Assembly (NCBI GenBank): GCA_014799665.1
Contig: JAAVHP010000007.1
Coordinates: 1-59,590, forward strand
From: Clostridiales bacterium
GTDB taxonomy: Bacteria; Bacillota; Clostridia; Christensenellales; Pumilibacteraceae
Direction of reading: 5' to 3'
Length of the DNA: 59,590 nt
Below are positions 51,701 through 59,349 of this stretch, in pieces. Made by a program: the position numbers and the translations under genes. Position 1 is the stretch's first letter, and each line of letters opens with the position of its first letter. The notes beneath the pieces are model-generated. The model was not told the origin of the DNA. It made no database searches and was given only the letters and a program-made list of their open reading frames with translations.

Positions 51701-54321
51701 CCGCGGGCTTCAACGGCGCTTACACTGTAGAGTATACGCTCGTATCGGGCGGCGATTACGCCGCGCTTGCGGTAAACGACTCGACTAAAACCGCAACGCT
51801 TACCGCTAAGAGTGTGGAAAATAACGGTTCGGTCAAGGTAGTCGTTAGAGTGACCGTCAACGACGGCGCGTATGCGGGCTTGATTTACACCCAAGAGATA
51901 AACGTGAACGTTACGGGCGTCGCATTGCCTACACTTGACTTGTCGACGGTAATTACCAACACTTCGATAACGGAAGGCGGGATGATCAACTTCACCCTTC
52001 CCGCAACTTTGAATAATTATAGTGTAACTTATGCCGCAAACGTTCAACCCGACCAAGGCATCAATTGCAATTTAACCAATTCCGGCAATACTTACACTTT
52101 GCAGCTTAATAATGGCGCACCAGCGGGCGGTAAGATAAAGATTAGCGTTACGGCAACGATCGGTGGCGCGGTACATAGCGGCAAAACGGTTACTGCCACT
52201 CGCGAGATTATCATAGCCGATCCCAGACTCGGCAATATTACCAATGCCTTGCTCGACGGCAGTTATTCCTGCGACTTATCTAATTTGATCAGACCGCTTT
52301 ACAACGACGGCGAAGGATATTTTGTTAAGAGCTGGGATACGTTCACGATCAACAGTATTACCTATAATGGCTCGACGCTTTCCAATAAGGTTATAACCGT
52401 TAATGGTAGTACGGTAAGTGCAGATATTATCGTAGACTATACCATGACAAGCGGCAACTACAAAGATACGAACCGTACGCAACAAATAACCGTATCGTTC
52501 GTGCAACCCGTAACCGTAACGTTTGACTATGACCAAAACGGCGAAAATACGGCGACAACGGTTAAATATAAGAGCGGAAGCACCTATAATTCCAATTGGT
52601 TCACGCCCAACCGCAAGTGGTTCACATTCGAGGGTTGGTATCTCAACGGCAAAATGCTTACGGGTAGCGAAACAGTCGAGGACGGCGCTTCGCTTACCGC
52701 GAAATGGACGGAGTCTGAAACTGTTACCGTAACGCTCAAAAACGGCTATGGCAACGACAACGGCGGAAGCCAAGTAACGTCCTTCAATGCAACGTACGGT
52801 AGTGCGTATGGCAGTCAATTGGTCGATATCGAGCGCACCGGCTATACGTTTGACGGCTGGTATACCGAAGACGGTAGACATGTGACCGCTTCGTCGATCG
52901 TTACCGATAATTCGGCGCATAACTTGATTGCCCGTTGGGTTGCAAATTCCTACAAGGTAACACTTTATAACGGCAATTCGGTGTTTGCTACGGTTACGGT
53001 CGTGTACGGTCAACAATACGGCACGCTGCCCTCCGCACCCGATAAAAGCTGGGTTAATAAGTTCCAGTATTGGCAGACATCCGATAATAAGCAAGTAAAG
53101 GGCAACGATATCGTAACGAATGCAAATAATCATAGCTTATTCGCCAAATTCAGCAGAGACGACGGCTCGGATACGGTAACTATCAGTCTTTACCAAAATA
53201 ACAGCAGCAGCGATAATACTGTATATACTTCGCTTACGGGTATTGTTGTAGGGAGTACCTACACAGGTCTGGATAGCAAATCCCCAGAGCGCACAGGATA
53301 CCGCTTCGACGGTTGGTATACGGCAAGAACGGGCGGCGATAGGATTATTGAGAGCTCGCTCGTTAAGGATAACGTCGATAAACTTTACGCGCATTGGGTC
53401 AAGACCTACACCGTAACACTCTACTCGAACTACGGAGGAGAAAACGACGGAAAAGGCAGTAAAGTCTATACTGATACGTTTGATACCGGCAGCGAGTTTA
53501 CTCGCCACATGGCGACAACACCTGAACGCAGTGGATATACGTTTATGGGCTGGTATACTTCGTCCGCAACTACGACCGCCGCTTTGTCAATAATAACGGT
53601 TGATAAAAATATAGAGCTTTTCGCAAAGTGGGAATTGATTCCTACGAGCTATACCGTCACGCTCAGCCTTAACGGCGGCAAAGTCAATAATTCGACTGCG
53701 GATATCCCGAATACCGTCAATGCCAACGCCTCGTTTGATCCCAACTCGACGACCGCGCCTACAAAAGACGGCTTTACCTTCATAGGCTGGTTCACGAAAG
53801 CAAGCGGCGGCAACCAAATTAACGAAGCCGTGACAGTAACGGAAAACGTTACGTTCTACGCGCATTGGCAAGCTATTCCGCAAACGTTTACCGTAACTCT
53901 CAACGCTAACGGCGGAACTATCAACGGCGGCGAAACGTATGCGCAAACGCTTAACGCAGGCGAAAAGTTTAATCTTCATAATTACTTGGTGCCTGTCCGT
54001 AATGGCTATCGTTTCGACGGCTGGTATGATAGTAACGGCAAGGTAACTGGCGAAATTGAGACTACTACTACGCTTACCGCCAATTGGGTAGAGCAGGTCA
54101 CCGTTACGTTCGTCATAATCGACGAGAGTGGAAACAGTACGCTTCATTCCGTTAAGATCATGGATAAGGACACGTCGCTTGGCGAGTTGCCCGTTATTAA
54201 CGACGACGAAGACTATACGTACGGCGATTGGAGCATATCGGCTACGACCTTAATCAGTGTGAATACGGTTGTTTCTATCCGCAAAACTGCTAAGACTACG
54301 TCTGAGGGCGACGAAATCTAG
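45790..54321 (+). CDS. Giant InlB-repeat surface protein (2843 aa)
   Basis: The start is ATG 45790 after GAGGTG. Residues 1-18 are cytoplasmic and 19-43 form one membrane helix, so the protein is N-terminally anchored with almost everything outside. There is no LPXTG or S-layer domain at the C-terminus. Residues about 55-2240 are Thr/Val/Asn/Asp-rich beta domains, probably Ig- or cadherin-like, poorly conserved with each other. From about 2240 there are seven Listeria-Bacteroides (InlB B-type) repeats of roughly 70-80 residues, recognisable by F-x-GWY and L-x-A-x-W, and one degenerate copy at the end. An adhesin or surface scaffold role is likely; the ligand is unknown. Confidence 0.85.
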   Translation: MPISDEVIELAPVKKTKTTLIILLVAVGVAVALAVTFLVMYLLKPAPEGDNTVVNDVSITTNSLFSSLGEDGNETLTASIGNKYTVSAKASVENGTSENIAWEVSPREAVIDTQISEDTLSFSFTPNAGHDGEEVTIIARSAAKGEKVKEIKFKVVDQKTEYLFATKYYAEGTDSSRAPTVTDNKLSVPHYTVNDNNKSYTMLFEQKGEYNDLINEYALLTDDEADVTATSGDTNVLSIIRSSYASVTFRTVKQGSTTINLTVNSGKTFTFNVTVQSSEDLKYIENIYFFDKAIVDKEFIEKHLTPDNKLDIAKLTTEFGGSKPTNTTVKMNSGTFTLPYSNEPYTNIFDHILIYPINIQYDVKTKDFQTNWQSHINVTSSSNDIIRPDRQTAQNTTTVNLVTRGLGSGTLTFEDSASGSVKTNQKIMYNVVAGNQTGTLSVQPYNSDGTLSSTKVGDNGKIAVVPDQKMLYSVAYTLTMPGDTDVSSVIDKKLMNLDYMVEFDDDIFEVSTDKEFAEKLKKGVRTQLKKSHVDIVRVAGGSTSSTATAFTATVSLYVAVNANADTTEDTALPDIKFTKFGTTLSTAEDAATNNRDAQWSKKVNVSITAQAKDAALIGKDAAHNLVTDSDNLPGDITYLDNGKGAVIHVQQNADGEPLPFNVYELITAKGECKKTVSLDAKGSLRSSTMEPVKNSNGVVVVSGDNIVFTSTISTSKATVSVKVTTMDGGDLGTFTFDIYVINGVDRFAPMSDQGVNYGYKLNRITCDSNLTAGVSGTRYVYRSYNPQGTATTYTFEKMELYYGAVGDSGKFKRVEKTGGTGAADYYYVYTENEQKHEELFFTYNGSILAPAVDLYEKSMKFSENFTTVYAEFTANVSDYYAGKSAKTPSHAPSVVQTCNFTRNADSVAVYTNSGYANDSLLIVNNTKEYDYNQAAKVYFYATSVVKYSDGTEIPVERYKNDYLVERATIALASGINETYISDIKKPSTGNQYYSFQLSVPMVKNNTTGDLYSFAVTAGATNSNLLIRAQNKSRGVAYVGLFSDENCTTPIAADTVLSFGKFNKDTLESKTIYVKVTYVELPAGNNPYVNFEPVVVTLPDFLKSNAENLIPSSSVDKVYATGEFEKFPLILTLVSDYDEADNGVISVDQQQQPAGTNWKKATCNASVDTGLASVSVKDGAITHTATSTNSATVEWKVDVASAADFTDGSAKEKVFNLSFASLLSAMNYNRTESKLDCTISPATYAGISVSKGIFDADGASIGFTLNNGITEPINKATITVTFTDKTNGATTTFTVNFEITVTIVVYEVTFDNADEVVVFTSGEAGETETSTTLHVTINGGVTPNDNELTVSVQNADGTTAEGLRAVYEKNNENKYTQNVIVYAKNSIITEKTYKVVVSSKGGVKLAEKAITVKTNATYITLDANHPDVEVTTEEANKKYNASVTVTPDKNTFNLAAAIVNGKDGQTYTVTYSVYDDAAGAASVANQNNGMFTVAPKARTGQFGYRMTYTGSSDKKSYTIDVVVTYTVPSSENTVTLNNLPAAITDNGAIVLYYNSADVRTTIDLASYIKVTNSFDTDGVDIGSMFTERALSTASNGILRLEGTKIIPTATTENGVKIKIKVGDAESQEYTVIVRSIGNLVVTPSATEIDKTDAQPITLTNSLSNKYYGLEYAYAITAPAGFTVSGDKTTLTLNDPAPANGTYRFSAKATFTMTSGITGLAFECTTFEKLNAFNITVNSDSITADFDLICGANTTLDSQNHFLTGGDNEHTVRLTKVVSGVEYELSVINNVVKITQQFNASGVAKIEVNGSNIGEFTLTVTAKYNETEVVDTVSKTYNFIHIGSVTAELKYDNGSAINADTTQNIDDISKKFTYTVNNVPTGATLDLHAYGEGVTTVLNDNVLTITVTKPTTLVVYGTVTVGTGDNQYFVYLPTRTVTLTATAPAFNVTSDKNTLTLSAGSVLPTATLSVDKAAGFNGAYTVEYTLVSGGDYAALAVNDSTKTATLTAKSVENNGSVKVVVRVTVNDGAYAGLIYTQEINVNVTGVALPTLDLSTVITNTSITEGGMINFTLPATLNNYSVTYAANVQPDQGINCNLTNSGNTYTLQLNNGAPAGGKIKISVTATIGGAVHSGKTVTATREIIIADPRLGNITNALLDGSYSCDLSNLIRPLYNDGEGYFVKSWDTFTINSITYNGSTLSNKVITVNGSTVSADIIVDYTMTSGNYKDTNRTQQITVSFVQPVTVTFDYDQNGENTATTVKYKSGSTYNSNWFTPNRKWFTFEGWYLNGKMLTGSETVEDGASLTAKWTESETVTVTLKNGYGNDNGGSQVTSFNATYGSAYGSQLVDIERTGYTFDGWYTEDGRHVTASSIVTDNSAHNLIARWVANSYKVTLYNGNSVFATVTVVYGQQYGTLPSAPDKSWVNKFQYWQTSDNKQVKGNDIVTNANNHSLFAKFSRDDGSDTVTISLYQNNSSSDNTVYTSLTGIVVGSTYTGLDSKSPERTGYRFDGWYTARTGGDRIIESSLVKDNVDKLYAHWVKTYTVTLYSNYGGENDGKGSKVYTDTFDTGSEFTRHMATTPERSGYTFMGWYTSSATTTAALSIITVDKNIELFAKWELIPTSYTVTLSLNGGKVNNSTADIPNTVNANASFDPNSTTAPTKDGFTFIGWFTKASGGNQINEAVTVTENVTFYAHWQAIPQTFTVTLNANGGTINGGETYAQTLNAGEKFNLHNYLVPVRNGYRFDGWYDSNGKVTGEIETTTTLTANWVEQVTVTFVIIDESGNSTLHSVKIMDKDTSLGELPVINDDEDYTYGDWSISATTLISVNTVVSIRKTAKTTSEGDEI

Positions 54322-54345
54322 TTCCGGACCGAGAGGAAAAACGAT

Positions 54346-54888
54346 ATGGGAAAAGTTCACACAGTAGATATTTGCGGAAGAAAGGAAGATTTGCCCGTAT
54401 TGCCGTTGCCGTCGGGAATCAGTATCGCTTTTTTCAATCTTCACGGCAACGTGGAGCTTACCGAGCATTGCGGCAAATGCCTTACCGAGCGAATTAAAAA
54501 ATATTCGCCCGACGTGATCATCACCGCGGAGAGCAAGGGCTTACAGCTCGCACATTGTATTGCTCGTGAAATGGGCCAAAAGCTGTACGCCGTTGCGCGT
54601 AAGAGCAAAAAGCTGTATATGCAAGACGGTATCGAAGTCGAGGTCAAGACAATAACGACCGGTGAGGTCCAGCACTTGTATCTTTCGGCGCACGACGTCG
54701 ATTTGATAAAGAACAAGCGCGTGGCTATCGTCGACGACGTTATAAGCACAGGCGCAGCCAACGCCGCGCTCGAACAGCTGGTCGCTAATGCGGGCGGGGA
54801 AGTTGTTTGCCGCGCGTTCGTTCTCGCCGAGGGCGATGCTAAGGACCGTAAAAACGTTGAGTATCTCGCGTCTATTCCATTGCTGTAA
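54346..54888 (+). CDS. Purine phosphoribosyltransferase-like protein
   Basis: The 180-residue product has the type I phosphoribosyltransferase fold: VITAESKGLQLAHCIA in the pyrophosphate loop position and the PRPP motif VAIVDDVISTGAANAAL. It resembles the adenine/xanthine group. An N-terminal extension of 35 residues and a GKCLTERI segment are less typical. It would salvage a purine base or act as a PRPP-sensing regulator. The gene follows the giant protein by 24 bases with a GAGAGG ribosome site, so it may be co-transcribed, and ends in a terminator. Confidence 0.8.
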   Translation: MGKVHTVDICGRKEDLPVLPLPSGISIAFFNLHGNVELTEHCGKCLTERIKKYSPDVIITAESKGLQLAHCIAREMGQKLYAVARKSKKLYMQDGIEVEVKTITTGEVQHLYLSAHDVDLIKNKRVAIVDDVISTGAANAALEQLVANAGGEVVCRAFVLAEGDAKDRKNVEYLASIPLL

Positions 54889-54923
54889 ATGCCCGATCAA
54901 AGAACCGAATAATGACGAGTCAA

Positions 54924-54962
54924 AAAGGAACGGAAACTTTTAATATAGGTTTCCGTTCTTTA
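54924..54962 (+). terminator. Terminator after phosphoribosyltransferase gene
   Basis: GAACGGAAAC (54928-54937) pairs with GTTTCCGTTC (54949-54958), followed by TTTAATTA. Confidence 0.75.
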
Positions 54963-55008
54963 ATTATCCTTTTATTGAACAAACTTTTTGTTTGCACCTT
55001 TAAATCGA

Positions 55009-55153
55009 TTGACAAAAAAATATTTATATAGTATTATTGTAGTTAGCAGCGGCTAACCAAAGCCGTTTATATTTTGTTCGTTGGTTAGCAATGGCTTACC
55101 AATGAACAATGCTAAGTTTAAATTTTTTTAGGTTGCGGTTAGTTATTGCTAAC
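55009..55153 (+). promoter_or_regulatory. Promoter with three GTTAGC-type operators
   Basis: TTGACA (55009-55014), 17 bp, TATTAT (55032-55037). Three related inverted repeats follow: GTTAGC-AGCG-GCTAAC at 55042-55057 over the transcription start, TTGGTTAGC-AATG-GCTTACCAA at 55081-55102 with one mismatch, and GTTAG-N6-CTAAC at 55138-55153. A dimeric repressor of the MarR or TetR type would fit, but no such gene is seen next to them within the window. Confidence 0.65.
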
Positions 55154-55191
55154 TGTCCCAAAAGCTGTATTAACGAAACGGTAAATCGACT

Positions 55192-55536
55192 ATGAGAAAC
55201 GAATTGAAAGCATGGAAAAAGGAAAAGAAGCTCATTCCCGTAATGATACGAAAATATTGCCACGGTAAGCATAAAACGAAAGGCAAAGAAATTTGTGCCG
55301 AGTGTCGGGAACTTACCGAGTATGCGTTATTCAGACTTGAAAAGTGTCCGTTTAAGGTAAACAAAAAATTTTGCTCGTTTTGTAAGATACATTGCTATAA
55401 GCCTGAAATGCGCGAGAAGATAAAAGCGGTAATGAAGTATTCGGGTCCGCGTATGTTAACGTCGCATCCGATATTTGCAATATCGCACGTCGTTCAGATG
55501 ATTAAGTATAAAAAGCAACTCAAAAAGGAGAAATAA
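55192..55536 (+). CDS. Nitrous oxide-stimulated promoter family protein (PF11756-like)
   Basis: The 114-residue basic product has regularly placed Cys residues: CHGKH, CAEC, CPF and CSFCKIHCY, followed by KPEMREKIKAVMKYSGPRMLTSHP. This is the pattern of the nitrous-oxide-stimulated promoter family, small presumed metal-binding proteins of unknown function. It is the first gene after the operator-containing promoter and is followed by a His/Cys-rich protein and two ABC transporters. Confidence 0.75.
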   Translation: MRNELKAWKKEKKLIPVMIRKYCHGKHKTKGKEICAECRELTEYALFRLEKCPFKVNKKFCSFCKIHCYKPEMREKIKAVMKYSGPRMLTSHPIFAISHVVQMIKYKKQLKKEK

Positions 55537-55540
55537 AATT

Positions 55541-55867
55541 ATGGGTAATAAGAACTATTGCAATCAGTGTGAAAATCGTTGTCCGATAGACGATTTAAAA
55601 TGCGGTAGAGGTAGACGTGCTTTGGGTTTGGAGCAAGACGAACACATCGATGAGCGTTTAAGCGACCGTGAACACCGACATGGACATGAACATAGCGCAC
55701 GCTCGCATCGCAAAACTTTAAGTGGGGTTTTAGGACTTTTACAAAGTTGTGGTCATGCTATTCGCCACGGAGAAATAGGCGAGGATGTATTGGCGTGTTT
55801 TTCAAACGAAGAAAAAATCCAATTAGAGAAATTGTTATATAAATTGTTGAATAATTGTAATAAGTAG
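55541..55867 (+). CDS. Cys/His-rich small protein
   Basis: The 108-residue product begins 4 bases after the previous stop with a GGAG site. Residues 7-21 contain CNQCENRCPIDDLKC; residues 37-57 are rich in His, Arg and Glu (REHRHGHEHS); the C-terminal third looks helical. Such spacing suggests metal binding, perhaps iron or zinc. The C-terminal FSNEEKIQLEKLLYKL resembles the end helix of MarR proteins but the DNA-binding part is absent. No family is recognised. Confidence 0.55.
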   Translation: MGNKNYCNQCENRCPIDDLKCGRGRRALGLEQDEHIDERLSDREHRHGHEHSARSHRKTLSGVLGLLQSCGHAIRHGEIGEDVLACFSNEEKIQLEKLLYKLLNNCNK

Positions 55868-55939
55868 TTTACGCTGTTTATGACACATGAAAATAGAAAT
55901 CAAGCACAATATGAAACTTAAAGAAGGAGAGCGACAACC

Positions 55940-57658
55940 TTGATAGATAAAGAGTTATTCAAACTTATAGGCAAGAATAAAAAGTACGTATTTGTTGCAG
56001 TTGCCTTGCAGGTGTTGGGACTTATAGCCAACGTTGGCATCACGGCAAGCATTTGTTGGGCGATTTATCTTGCAATTACGAAAGCCAAACTACTTATGTA
56101 CTTGTATCCGGCTATCGGTGCAGTTGTAGGTATTATCGTTCGCTATACGATGACAAGACTGACGGGCGATATAAAGGACGTGCTTGGGCGTAAGGTCAAA
56201 AAGGATCTGCGCGAGAGAACATATAACAAAATCGTTAAGCTCGGCGTAAAGTCTACGGACGGTATGAGTATGGCAGGCTTAACGCAGGTATCAATGGAAG
56301 GCGTTGAGCAACTCGACTTGTATTATTCAAGTTACTTGCCGCAGTTTTTCTTTGCTATGCTTGCACCTATAATCCTATTTATTATTTGCGTATGGATAGA
56401 TTGGCGCACGGCTCTTGTGCTATTGGCTTGTGTTCCGCTTATTCCCGTTTCGATTATAGCGGTATCGAAGTACGCTAAAAAGATATTTGCAAAGTATTGG
56501 GGCAAGTACACTTCGATGGGCGATAAGTTCCTTGACAGCGTACAAGGTTTGAAAGAGCTTAAAATATTTAAGGCGGACGGAGCGCAACACGAAAAGATGA
56601 ACGAGAGCGCGGAGGAGTTCCGCAAAATAACGATGAAAGTTCTCGTCATGCAGCTTGCAAGCACGACCATAATGGACTTGGTAGCATACGGCGGCGCAGG
56701 TGCGGGAATCGCCCTTGCAATTTGCGGTGCGGCGTTTTGGGGATTGAGTCCTATATACGCGCTGTTCCTTGCGCTTGTCGCGGTTGAGTTCTTCTTACCG
56801 CTTCGTGCGTTCGGCTCGGCGTTTCACGTTGCTATGAACGGAGCAAGCGCAGGTAAGAAGATTATATCGCTACTTAACACACCCGATCCTGTTTGGGGTA
56901 CGGAAGAAGTAAGCGGTAAAGCAATAACACTCGATAACGTAACATTTTCTTATGATGGCAAACGCGACGTGCTGAAAGGTATCAATATGACTTTCCCCGA
57001 AAAGGGTATGACGGCAATAGTAGGCGAAAGCGGTTGCGGTAAGAGTACAGTAGTCAATATGCTTGTTGGTGCGTTGCGCCCGAAAGAGGGTAGCGTTACC
57101 GTGGGCGGAAAAACTCTCGAAAGTTTATCCCGCGACAGTTACTATTCGCACTTGGCTGTGGTAAGTTATAACACCTATATCTTCAATCAGACCGTGCGTG
57201 AGAACTTTGTGCTTGCAAACGGATCGGCGACGGACGAGCAAATCTACGCCGCGCTCGAATCCGTTAATCTTGCAGAGTTTATACGCGAGAACGGCGGACT
57301 TGATAAAGTAATAACCGAAGATGCTAACAATATTTCGGGAGGACAAAAACAAAGACTTGCGCTTGCCGTAAATCTTGTTGCGGATAAAGACATCTATGTT
57401 TTTGACGAAGCGACGAGCAATATCGACGTGGAGAGCGAAGCAATCATAATGCGGAACATAAAAGCATTGTCGGCGGATAAGAGCGTCATCGTTATATCTC
57501 ACCGCCTTGCCAACGTAGTGCCTGCCGATAACATTTACTTTATGGAAAACGGCGAAGTCAAAGAGAGTGGAGCGCATACCGAGCTTATGAGCGATAAGCA
57601 CGGCTATGAGAAATTGTTTACCACGCAAAAACAGTTAGAGGAGGGCTACGCATTATGA
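55940..57658 (+). CDS. ABC exporter half, CydD-like
   Basis: The 572-residue protein combines six membrane segments (1-300) with an ATPase domain: Walker A GESGCGKST, signature NISGGQKQRLA, Walker B IYVFDEATSNID and the H-loop SHRLAN. It starts at TTG 55940 after GGAG. Its stop overlaps the ATG of the next transporter half (ATGA), so the two probably form a heterodimer like CydDC, which moves thiols or heme. The Cys-rich proteins upstream would suit a metal, heme or thiol substrate. Confidence 0.85.
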   Translation: MIDKELFKLIGKNKKYVFVAVALQVLGLIANVGITASICWAIYLAITKAKLLMYLYPAIGAVVGIIVRYTMTRLTGDIKDVLGRKVKKDLRERTYNKIVKLGVKSTDGMSMAGLTQVSMEGVEQLDLYYSSYLPQFFFAMLAPIILFIICVWIDWRTALVLLACVPLIPVSIIAVSKYAKKIFAKYWGKYTSMGDKFLDSVQGLKELKIFKADGAQHEKMNESAEEFRKITMKVLVMQLASTTIMDLVAYGGAGAGIALAICGAAFWGLSPIYALFLALVAVEFFLPLRAFGSAFHVAMNGASAGKKIISLLNTPDPVWGTEEVSGKAITLDNVTFSYDGKRDVLKGINMTFPEKGMTAIVGESGCGKSTVVNMLVGALRPKEGSVTVGGKTLESLSRDSYYSHLAVVSYNTYIFNQTVRENFVLANGSATDEQIYAALESVNLAEFIRENGGLDKVITEDANNISGGQKQRLALAVNLVADKDIYVFDEATSNIDVESEAIIMRNIKALSADKSVIVISHRLANVVPADNIYFMENGEVKESGAHTELMSDKHGYEKLFTTQKQLEEGYAL

Positions 57659-59349
57659 AAGGGCAGAAGCAGAAGTTACGCAGAAGCGGTGCGAAGATCA
57701 TAGCAAGCCTTATTCTCTTGCTTGGCAGTCTTGCATACATAATGATTTTGGCCGTCATAAACGGCAGTATCGGTTTTATTTGTGCTATGGGCGTTACCGT
57801 ATTCGGCGCGGTGGGCGTTGCGAAAGCGCTCGGCGAAGCGATTGCGCTGTCTTACGGTTGGATAATAGGACTTGCGGTAGGCTGTGGCGTATTGCGCGGA
57901 CTACTTCGCTATTTGGAACAGTACAGCAACCACTTTATAGCGTTCAAACTGTTGGCGGTTTTAAGGGATAAGATATTCGGCGCACTTCGGGTGTTGTGTC
58001 CTGCAAAACTCGAAAGCAAGCAAAAGGGCAGTATCATTGCAATGATAACAAGCGACATAGAAACGCTCGAAGTGTTCTATGCGCACACCATTTCCCCGAT
58101 TTGCATTGCGGTATTGGTATCTACTGCGGTGTTCCTATTCGTAGGCTTTGTATCAAGTTGGTATCTTGCACTCGTAGCAGTTGTCGGCTTTTTTGTGATA
58201 GGAATTGTCGTTCCTATGATTTCTTCGGGCAGACTCAAGAAGAGCGGCGTTAAGTATCGCGCGGAGTTCGCTTCTTTCAATGCGTACTTCCTTGACAGTA
58301 TAAAAGGCATTAAAGACATCGTGCTGAACAATGCAGGCGAGGAACGCGAAAAGGAAGTCAACCGCAGGTCTGAACTGCTCTTAAAAGAAACAAAGAAAAT
58401 GAAGCACAACACGACGCGTGCGGCGGCGGCAACCGAATTGACGGTATCGCTGTTTATAATCGCGACGCTCGTTGTCGGTATCGTGCTTGTGTATTTCGAT
58501 ATGCTGACTATCGGAAAGATGATAATTGGTGTAGTAGCGGTGTTCGGCTCGTTCGGCCCTGTAATTGCGATATCGGCGTTGCCGGGGAATCTTACACAGA
58601 CTTTTGCAAGCGGCGACAGGGTGTTGAACTTGCTTGCGGAAAAGCCTGCCGTAACGGAAGTTAAGAACGGAAAGAATATCGAATACGAAAGTCTGAACGT
58701 AACCGATTTGTCTTTCTCGTACGACGGACAAACCGAAGTGTTGAACGACATAAAAATGCACGCCGAGAAAGGCGAGATTATAGGCATTGTCGGCGAGAGC
58801 GGTTGTGGTAAGTCTACGTTCCTGAAACTGTTACTTCGCTTTTGGCAAAAGGGAAACGGCGAGATTACCTATAACGGAATCGACATTGATAGTGTGAACT
58901 CGGACAACCTTTTAGACAACGTAACAATGGTAAGTCAGACAACGTACTTGTTCGACGAAACGATAGAAGATAATTTGCGAATTGCAAATCCTACGGCTAT
59001 GCAGGAAGAACTCGAAACGGCTTGTCGTCTTGCTTCCGTTCACGACTTTATAATGACCTTGCCCGACGGTTACAAAACACAGGTCGGCGCCTTGGGCGAT
59101 AATCTTTCGGCAGGCGAGAAGCAAAGAATAGGACTTGCAAGAGCATTCCTGAAAGGTAGCGAACTCATCCTTTTAGACGAGCCTACGAGCAACGTGGACA
59201 GCATAAACGAAGGCATTATCTTAAAAGCGCTCAAAGAGCAAAAGAGTAAAAAGAGCATTATTTTGGTGTCGCACCGTGAATCGACTATGGCAATAGCAGA
59301 TAGGATTTACAGGGTAGATGGCGGTAAAATGGCGGAGGTAAAGGCGTAA
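57655..59349 (+). CDS. ABC exporter half, CydC-like
   Basis: The 564-residue protein has the same layout as its partner: six membrane segments and an ATPase with Walker A GESGCGKST, signature LSAGEKQRIGLARAF (LSAGE in place of LSGGQ) and Walker B LILLDEPTSNVD. The substituted signature may mark one degenerate nucleotide site, common in heterodimeric exporters. It overlaps both neighbours by a few bases, so three genes are translationally coupled. Confidence 0.85.
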   Translation: MKGQKQKLRRSGAKIIASLILLLGSLAYIMILAVINGSIGFICAMGVTVFGAVGVAKALGEAIALSYGWIIGLAVGCGVLRGLLRYLEQYSNHFIAFKLLAVLRDKIFGALRVLCPAKLESKQKGSIIAMITSDIETLEVFYAHTISPICIAVLVSTAVFLFVGFVSSWYLALVAVVGFFVIGIVVPMISSGRLKKSGVKYRAEFASFNAYFLDSIKGIKDIVLNNAGEEREKEVNRRSELLLKETKKMKHNTTRAAAATELTVSLFIIATLVVGIVLVYFDMLTIGKMIIGVVAVFGSFGPVIAISALPGNLTQTFASGDRVLNLLAEKPAVTEVKNGKNIEYESLNVTDLSFSYDGQTEVLNDIKMHAEKGEIIGIVGESGCGKSTFLKLLLRFWQKGNGEITYNGIDIDSVNSDNLLDNVTMVSQTTYLFDETIEDNLRIANPTAMQEELETACRLASVHDFIMTLPDGYKTQVGALGDNLSAGEKQRIGLARAFLKGSELILLDEPTSNVDSINEGIILKALKEQKSKKSIILVSHRESTMAIADRIYRVDGGKMAEVKA

